The notes below the pieces were generated by a model, which saw only the letters and a list, made by a program, of their open reading frames with translations, was not told where the DNA came from and ran no database searches. From Cephalopachus bancanus (Eukaryota > Chordata > Mammalia > Primates > Tarsiidae), in the NCBI GenBank assembly GCA_027257055.1, contig JAPVLO010000322.1:2852001-2916000 (forward strand): DNA of 64,000 nucleotides. Direction: 5' to 3'. Below are positions 57,250 through 64,000 of the stretch, piece by piece (position 1 is the first letter of the stretch; every line of letters starts with the position of its first letter). Made by a program: the position numbers and the translations under genes.

Positions 57250-57400
57250 TACGTCTTCTTCCTCAAGGCCATGGGTTCTTGGAGAGCAAAGGTTAAGTCT
57301 AATTCATCATTGTCTCCCTGTCGACCCGGCAGTCTGACCCAGAAGGAGGGTCAGTAGGTGTTGAAACTGCAGAGTGGTTAAGTGACCTGCAGCTCAGACA
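57250..57400 (+). repeat. L2-type LINE 3' end, sense
   Basis: Phrases in order: ttcttggagagcaaaggtta, attcatcattgtctccctgt, gagggtcagtaggtgttgaa. It is a diverged L2-like end. Confidence 0.45.
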
Positions 57401-57458
57401 ACTGACTCCGCCTTCATCTGTTCTCCAAACAAGATGTTCTGTTTCCTGTTGACCTTAG

Positions 57459-57725
<267 letters not shown>

Positions 57726-57959
57726 TAAGGCAGTTCCTTAGCCAGAAGCTCAGGCCCAAGGGAGCCAGGCATGTTCCCACATCCTCAACCTCTGGCACAG
57801 AAGGCCCAGAGCTCAGGCCACTGTTGTGCCTGCTCCTATCTCCCTCCCTGAGACTCAGATCCCCCTGTATCCCCAGAGAACATTCTATGGTCCTCCAGGC
57901 TTGAATCACCTGGCCCTTGCCCTGCTCTGTGTCCATGACTCTGAGATGCAGCAATTGCA

Positions 57960-58078
57960 CCCACGTCTCATCAGCAGGCATGGAGAGGCCAAGTTGCAAC
58001 CAGGTCCTCTCAGCAGGTATGGAGAGGCCAAGTTGCATCTGGGTCCCATCAGCAGGTGTGGAGAGGTCAGGTCATTAC
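57960..58078 (+). repeat. Triplicated 39-bp tandem repeat
   Basis: The anchor cagcagg starts at 57972, 58011 and 58050, exactly 39 bases apart. A unit reads roughly tcagcaggtatggagaggcc followed by aagttgcatctgggtccca. The third copy is partly diverged. Because 39 is a multiple of three, it creates chance open frames on both strands. Confidence 0.92.
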
Positions 58079-58364
58079 CCAAAGCTGTACCACCTGGGCC
58101 AAGAACCTGATGCAGCAGGCCCAGTGCATTGGGTGGCCCAGTGGGTGGCTTAGGACTTGGAAACAGGGTATATCTGTGTAACCCACAACAGCAGAGAGAA
58201 CAGCACCCATAAACACACACATCCCATATGTAGGAACATGGCACCCAAACACACCTACCTGTCTGGATAGATGCTAACATCATGCTTGCACATTGGTTGC
58301 TCACATGAAATAGACACAGTACGCCCCTGTTGGTGGGTGGTAGAAGGAGGTCACAGGGGCAGGT

Positions 58365-58530
58365 TTAGAGAGTGCCTAGTGTTTGCCAGGCGCTGTGCTC
58401 TGTACCTGACAGCCATTACCTTATTTAGTTCTCATGGCCCCCCTTGAAAAGGAGACACCCGAGGCTCAGAAAGTCTTACTGCTTGCGGAGGTGATACAGC
58501 AGTTGGTGAACATGAAGCATCTGAGCTTGG
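58365..58530 (+). repeat. MIR, sense
   Basis: Sense MIR order: agagtgcctagtgtttgcca, ggcgctgtgctctgtacctg, ccttatttagttctcatggc, cccgaggctcagaaagtctt. Confidence 0.75.
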
Positions 58531-58692
58531 GTTGCCAAGCCTTTTATCTTCAACCCACTCCTCTGGCCAGTGGTCTGCCCCTGCCCCAAGCTGGTAGCTC
58601 CTGGACCTAGCTCTCCCACTCCCTTCCAGGCAGTGCCTTCTGCCCCCTCCCTCCAGGCTCCAACCCCAACCCCAGCCTCAGCCCCGGGCCTG

Positions 58693-58715
58693 TTTTTTGT
58701 TTGTTTGTTTGTTTC
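58693..58715 (+). repeat. (GTTT)n microsatellite
   Basis: Four GTTT units after a T run (ttttttgtttgtttgtttgt). Confidence 0.85.
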
Positions 58716-59384
58716 CTTCTTTAAATTCTAACAAAGTTGCAAAGAGAGCCTTCTCTGGAGAGGCAATTTGAGATCCAACAACTTGGTGTCTTCAGCCTTT
58801 TTTTCTCCTGAGCCTTCTTTGAAAGGTTTCTCCCTATTCTGGTCCCTTCTGCTCCCTCCTCCCACTCAGAGAGAGACCAAAGGGAAGCCTGCAGAGATGG
58901 AATTGCCCTGCCCCCACCAGCCCTGTGTCTGGGGCCTGGAGCTGCCATGGGTGCCCTGTGTGGTTGGCCCAGCGGCTGGGGGGCCTGCCGCAGAGAGGCC
59001 TTCATTACATCTCTTGTCTTTAGTGGTCTAACAAGCCTTTGAAAGTCAGGAGCCACTTTCCAGAGCTTGCTTGCCCAGTGATTTTAGCTGCTCCAGGGGC
59101 CTCTGGGCTCCAACCCCTCAGGCATTTCCAGTATCAGCTCTGCCCATTTGTCGTGTGCCCTTCCCCCTCCCATTCATGGCCTTTCACCAGCTGCCAGCAG
59201 TCAAGCCCACTCTCCACTCCACCTCCTGGCCAGAAAGGTGGGAGCCCCATTCCCAAGGTTAGTCTGGGGTGCTAGAATGATAGGAGACCCTGCAAAGAGA
59301 AGGGAGGGACAAGGGTTTTGGTCACAGAGCCGGGAAGAACATCATAGTAAATTGTCACCTTGCATGCCACACAACACAGCTCGC

Positions 59385-59545
59385 ACCCGCCTGGTCACAT
59401 CTTTACAACAGTCCTGTCAGGTGAGTATAATTATCCTCAATTTACAGAAGCAGAAACTGAGGCTCGGAGAGGTTAAGTCATTACCTAGAGTCAAAAAGCT
59501 GTCCTTTGGCAAAGTGGGGCTTCACACCCAGACTTGGCCAACTTT
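59385..59545 (+). repeat. MIR, sense
   Basis: Sense MIR order: cacatctttacaacagtcct, gtcaggtgagtataattatc, caatttacagaagcagaaac, tgaggctcggagaggttaag, cattacctagagtcaaaaag. Confidence 0.8.
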
Positions 59546-60639
59546 ATGTCAAACACAGGTGCCTGCCAGGGCCAGACAGTAGCCTAAGAGAGTAAGGGGG
59601 GGCCTGATGATAGGCAACAGGGAGGGGTAAGGCCTGAAGCAAGCAGAAGAGCCCACAGCTGGCTAAGGGGAGTAGCCACTGCTCAGCCCTCACAGACCGC
59701 ATGAGGCAGAGACGCAAGACCAGTGCTGCAGAGCATATGATTTTCAGAAAGAGATTCAGATTTCTATGTGACATCTCATGATTTTTCTGTGTGGTCACTA
59801 ATTTGATTTTTCACAACATGATCAGGGCCAAGTACATCATGTCTGTGGGGTATTGTGGCCCACTGGCCCCTACCCCTGTAATCTGTGCCCTTTGGACTAT
59901 TCCATGCTGGCCACTGAAGATCTGAACACAGATGGGATCTGTGAAGTAGGAGTAGGTTCCCAGGCCCACTTGGGCAGCCTTGGATTGGCACAGCGCTATC
60001 CATCTTGCAAACTGACCTTGTCTGTGCCTGTCTATCACCCAGACACCAGGCACTGTGCAAGACCTTTTTTGCCATTAGGATATTCTGTCTGTGCCTGGTA
60101 AGGTAGGAGGAAACAGGGAAGGAGCAGAGGGCACTTTCTCACCCCAGAGAGCAGGATAGTTGGCTTTCATGATGCAATAACCCTCAGTGCCCGACCCAGG
60201 AGGCAGCACTGAGAGTGAGCTGTCCACCCAGCCCCTGGGAGCCACATCATGGCTACATCTGGCAAATGACTATCCCAGGGAAAAGAAGGCTTTCCCTGAC
60301 TACACCTCTATGGCTGGGCTGGAGAGTAGTCGTCTCTGTGGAGTGCCTCCAGGTTGACTATTTCCAGCTCCTACTTGTCGCTCAAGACTAGAGAAGCCCT
60401 TTCAGACGCAAGCTGAAAATCCAAGATCCACCATTAATTCCAAGTGATGCCTTTCTTCCTCATCCAGTGACCCTCCCTCTCCTCTTCTCTCCTGTGGCTT
60501 CAGGGTTAGACTCTCTGTCCCGCTGACTGCAGGATCCCAGTGGCCTCCCCATCTGTAAAACAGGCACCTAGCATGCTATTGCCTCTCAGAAGGCAGTGAA
60601 GACCCCAGCCTATAACAGCACTTGCTAACCAAGAGGCCA

Positions 60640-61080
60640 TTCTAGAACCAGTTATTTTTATCATGATAAGCAACTGCATCTCTGGGAACTCATCCTATGG
60701 AAACATCACCATGGAGCCACACTTTAGAGTGCTCCTAAGCCTAGAAAGCCTTTTCAGCAAAACTGTAGTCCCCACAGAGGTGTGTCCAAGGATGCTCCTT
60801 CCAGCAGAGTGTACAACAGTGGGAAATGGGACAACTTAAGTGCCCTTCGGTAGAGGAATGGTTAAAAATACCCACAAAGTGGGTGTGACGTGGACCCAGA
60901 AGAGCTGGCCTGAAAGAGGTTGGTGACACCAGGTGGAAAACCAAGGTCTAGGGTATGATCATGATGCAGTATGGTAATTTTGGTGTTTAAAAGACATCAT
61001 ATGTATATTATGTATTTGTGTGTAACTGATACATTGAAAGAGCAGTACGCACAAGATCTCTTCAGAAATCATTTTTATTT
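60640..61080 (+). mobile_element. Old L1 (L1M-type) 3' end fragment, sense
   Basis: Family phrases in diverged form: tgcatctctgggaactcatc, gtgtacaacagtgggaaatg, gacaacttaagtgcccttcg, gtagaggaatggttaaaaat, gatcatgatgcagtatggt. It corresponds to the non-coding 3' region of ancient L1 elements. Confidence 0.6.
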
Positions 61081-62139
61081 TGTCTCCCACCCCACCCTTC
61101 AGGGTGTGCAGAGGTAGGTGCCCTCCCCATGGCCCCTCTGGCAGGACCCCCTTCCCGCGGAGCCTCCTGTCCTTCTGCTGTGCCCTGCAGCCTCTCTTTG
61201 TGGGAGTCTCATTGCCTTTCTAGGGTGGAGTCAAGGCAGGCCGGGACTGGATCTCCCTTCTGCATGGGCCCTGCAGACCCAGGTCCAGATGGACCCGGGC
61301 CTGCAGGCCAATACCATGCAGCAGGTACACGCCTGCCTCTACCTATGGAGCACCCATTGGCCCGACCCCTTCCCTCCAGGCTCCCCCAGCACCTCCACTC
61401 AATTACAGGGCCACACATGGAGTGCCCCAGCCCCCCAGGAAGCCCCTCCCTCGACTGGTGGGAAAGGAGTTTTCTGGATGCCCAGCTCTCCAAAGGTTTT
61501 TCATAAAGCCCTTCTCCCAACAATCTCTCATCTCTGCCCTCTTGATCCCAGACTTCTTCCTTGTGGATTTTAGAGTCTCTAACCAGTTCACAGTCCTTTA
61601 CTTTGAAAATCCTCATCTTGATTTGAAGCTTTTCACTTTGGAATTTCCTATTTGAGGGATCTTCCCACTTCATGAAAACTAAATTCTTCCCACATGAGCA
61701 TTGGTGATCAATGTATAATGTATCAAAGCTTCTGGAATGGAGATGGAAAAAGGACATCACAACATCGCTCTTAAAGGACATCACACTTTTAAACAAAACA
61801 AATTCCACTGGACTTGTCTCTTCCCCGTGCTTCTGAGCCCAGCATCCTAACGCCGCCCCCCTCAAGCCCAGTGCCCAGCCAGGGGCCTTCTCCAGGGGCT
61901 TCTTTAAACTTAGATGCCCTCAACTGGAACTCAGGCAATAAATAAAGATTCTCTTCAGTAATCAGGACTCTTCTTCCTTAGAAGGCAGTAGGGGGCTTTA
62001 AATAACAATTTTTCCTGTCATATATGTATTTGTATATTCAAAGACAAAAATCTGAAGAATTATATAATGCATTGTTCTCCCCAGGGTGTAGGATGCTAGA
62101 GTACTTTCACTTTTAAATTGCATTCTTCTATACTGTTTG

Positions 62140-62705
62140 AATATTTTATAGTGTCTTCCACTTTTTTCTGTCTTAAGGTTTTTTTATTATAGCAAAAATT
62201 CAAAAGCATGTTCTCATTTTTAAAAATTTATATAACGCATATAAAGCAACAGGCCTTCCTGAAGTTCCTTGTACTATTCTGACTCCCCTCCCCAGAGGTA
62301 AGAGCTGATATTTTTAATATGTGGATCCTTCCAGACCCTTTTGGATACATTTGCATATGAATATACATAAAGAACTATATGGTTATGTCTTCAGGAATCT
62401 ATTTATATAAATGTGCTCATATTGTTCTTATTTTTTTACTGCTGTTTCTTTTTAGCCAAACAATGTGTGTTGGAGATCTTTCCCTGCTGGTACATCTAGA
62501 ATTATCTCATTCTCTTTTAACTGCCACGTAATATTTCAAAGTATGGTTGTTGCCTCATTTAGTTGATCATCCTGCTATGGAAGGACATTTAGGTTGTTTC
62601 CAGTTTTCCACTATTACAAACAACACTTTGATAAACACTCTTGTGCACATTTCTTTATGCTCATATAAGAGCATTTTTTCCAGGTTGAATAATGAGAATT
62701 GCTAG
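62140..62705 (-). mobile_element. Old L1 (L1M/HAL1-type) 3' end fragment, antisense
   Basis: Read on the reverse strand it gives the L1M 3' order: gttgtttgtaatagtggaaa, actggaaacaacctaaatgt, gcagttaaaagagaatgaga and gaaagatctccaacacacat. It ends about 260 bases before exon 12. Confidence 0.75.
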
Positions 62706-62963
62706 GTTGAAGGGCATGTGCACTTTTAATTTTAAGAGATGCTGCTGCATTACTTTTATAACCAGAAAAGGCACTAACAGTAAAGAATAAGAAGAAAAAT
62801 GGCCCTGAGTTCCCATTCCCTGGTTCCCGGCAGAATGATGAGAATATGCCGCTGAAGTGGCTGGCACATCCCTGTTTGCTAAGCCACCACCTGCCATGGT
62901 GCGGATACCCCGCATTCCGGTGTCCCCACAGCGCGGCCTGATTGCCCCCTCTTCCCACTGCAG

Positions 62964-63082
62964 GTTCAGCCCTTACGAGTGGTATGATGCTCACCCGTGC
63001 AACCCTGGCTCTGAGGTGGTGGAAAATAACTTCACTCTGCTTAATAGCTTCTGGTTCGGAATGGGGTCCCTGATGCAGCAAG
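62964..63082 (+). CDS. GRIK3: GRIK3 exon 12: M1-M2 linker and pore helix with Q/R site
   Basis: The exon has 119 bases and codes for residues about 585-625. The acceptor is cttcccactgcag and the donor is cagcaag|gtatgt. The first base completes Arg585 (AG+G). It reads [39 protein letters not shown] and the first base of Gly625. It covers the cytoplasmic M1-M2 linker and the M2 re-entrant pore helix. The Q/R site, which sets calcium permeability and polyamine block in kainate receptors, is genomic Gln (CAG, 63076-63078), only four bases from the exon end. GluK1 and GluK2 are edited to Arg here; GluK3 is known as unedited. The hairpin partner needed for editing would lie downstream of this window. 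The NNFT motif matches the family. Confidence 0.97.
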
Positions 63083-64000
63083 GTATGTGACCCCTCGGGG
63101 CCTTCTTCTGGGGTCTTCTCTCTCTAAGAGGTCTTCATCCACTGTGGTGTTAGAGGAGACAGCCCTCCCTCCGGGGGCAGCCTCAGACCCTGCTGAACCA
63201 TCAGAAGGCTAGAGACACCCAGGTTACCCAGCTGTGTGCCCTCGCCTCAGACTCCCACTCTCCACCACTACTGTGGCTGGAGCCAACTCAGAGTCTGAGG
63301 TGCAAGCAGATAAACCACCTGGCCCATGTCATGCAGGATGCATGCCCAACTGCCTCTTGCTCCAGCTGACGTGGACATAAAGCATCCTGCTGACTGGAGT
63401 TGATCCCACCTATGACCTCATCACCACTGGATCCGGCTGAGCAAAGTTGGGCTGTGGATAGGGGAAGACCAGAGGCAGAGAGGCTGGATGGGAGGTCATT
63501 GCAGGAATGAGATGATGAGACTTGAAGCGAGTTGCGGTCCCAGGGGAAGTGGATGGAGGTGGACTAAGAGAACTTCAGGATGTAGCATGGACAGGACTCA
63601 GTGCCCACCTGGCTGAGGGGTGCCTAGGAGTAGGAGGGGTCATGGGTGGGGCAGTGACTTTAGCCTGAGTGCATCAGAGATGACATACACAGAAGGACAC
63701 GATTCTCTCAGGAGGGAGGCCCAGTGTGCTGCACCTGACCCTGCACTGGCATCCCCACCCTTTGGAAATACCTGCAGCTCCTTGGATATCTCAGAAAGCA
63801 AAGCACCTGCTCCCACTACAAGGAGTGAGATACAGGGACACCAAGGGCCGGAGGGCAGGCACCAGGAGAGGAAAGACCCCCAGGGAGGATGCCACTCCCC
63901 TCCCCCAGCCCTGCTGGCCCTCTGCTCATTGCTCCTGCCCATGGAGTCCCATGTCCAGACCTCTTATCTCAGGGCATGGGGATAACCAAAGTCCCTGACT
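63083..64000 (+). other. GRIK3: Intron 12, 5' part
   Basis: The intron begins gtatgt. The 0.9 kb present is GC-rich, without a clear repeat or gene. No inverted partner of the exon 12 end is visible in this part. Confidence 0.8.

Noticed and set aside
61209..61865. Antisense open frame of 218 codons, the longest in the window
   Set aside because: It lies in intron 11, has no recognisable domain, biased low-complexity composition and no splice or promoter support. It looks like chance in GC-rich DNA.

Overview
The window is primate nuclear DNA. It holds the middle of one large gene on the + strand, GRIK3, which encodes the kainate-type glutamate receptor subunit GluK3. Ten internal exons can be read at 3023-3280, 11202-11383, 14029-14082, 24254-24427, 25018-25161, 30449-30556, 33724-33837, 42381-42584, 57501-57724 and 62964-63082. 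All have GT-AG borders and their phases match. Together they give 1,581 coding bases, from about residue 98 to residue 625 of the roughly 919-residue protein. The start codon and signal peptide, and everything after the M2 pore helix, lie outside the window. I see no other protein-coding gene and no structural RNA gene.

Layout: the tail of intron 2 (1-3022); exons 3-5 within the first 14 kb; a 10 kb intron 5; closely spaced exons 6 and 7 (24.2-25.2 kb); exons 8 and 9 (30.4-33.8 kb); exon 10 at 42.4 kb; a 15 kb intron 10; exon 11 (end of ligand-binding segment S1 plus M1) at 57.5 kb; exon 12 (pore loop) at 63 kb; and the first 0.9 kb of intron 12. Exons 3-9 build the bilobed amino-terminal domain. 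Exons 9-11 build S1 of the glutamate-binding domain. Exons 11-12 build M1 and the pore loop.

The introns carry many old mammalian repeats (MIR, L2, MER5-type, MLT1-type LTRs, L1M ends, a mariner remnant) and seven Alu-type elements. Three Alus are old AluJ-like copies. The other four share a block of sequence changes that I do not recognise from any human Alu subfamily, including a canonical GGTTCGAGACC-type B box. No AluS or AluY is visible. This suggests a primate outside the anthropoids, and a tarsier-like lineage would fit. That is an inference from repeats, not a proof. The residue-310 codon is Ala (GCA), a position polymorphic Ser/Ala in humans.

The most unusual non-coding structures are: the unfamiliar Alu subfamily; a large imperfect inverted repeat (arms about 200 bp, loop about 770 bp) at 5389-6571; a pair of collinear diverged segments at about 47.9-49.5 and 50.0-51.4 kb; a 34-bp minisatellite at 38.5 kb; a T-poor, A-rich tract at 35.1-35.6 kb; and several AT-rich islands with homeodomain-type motifs that look like candidate conserved enhancers.
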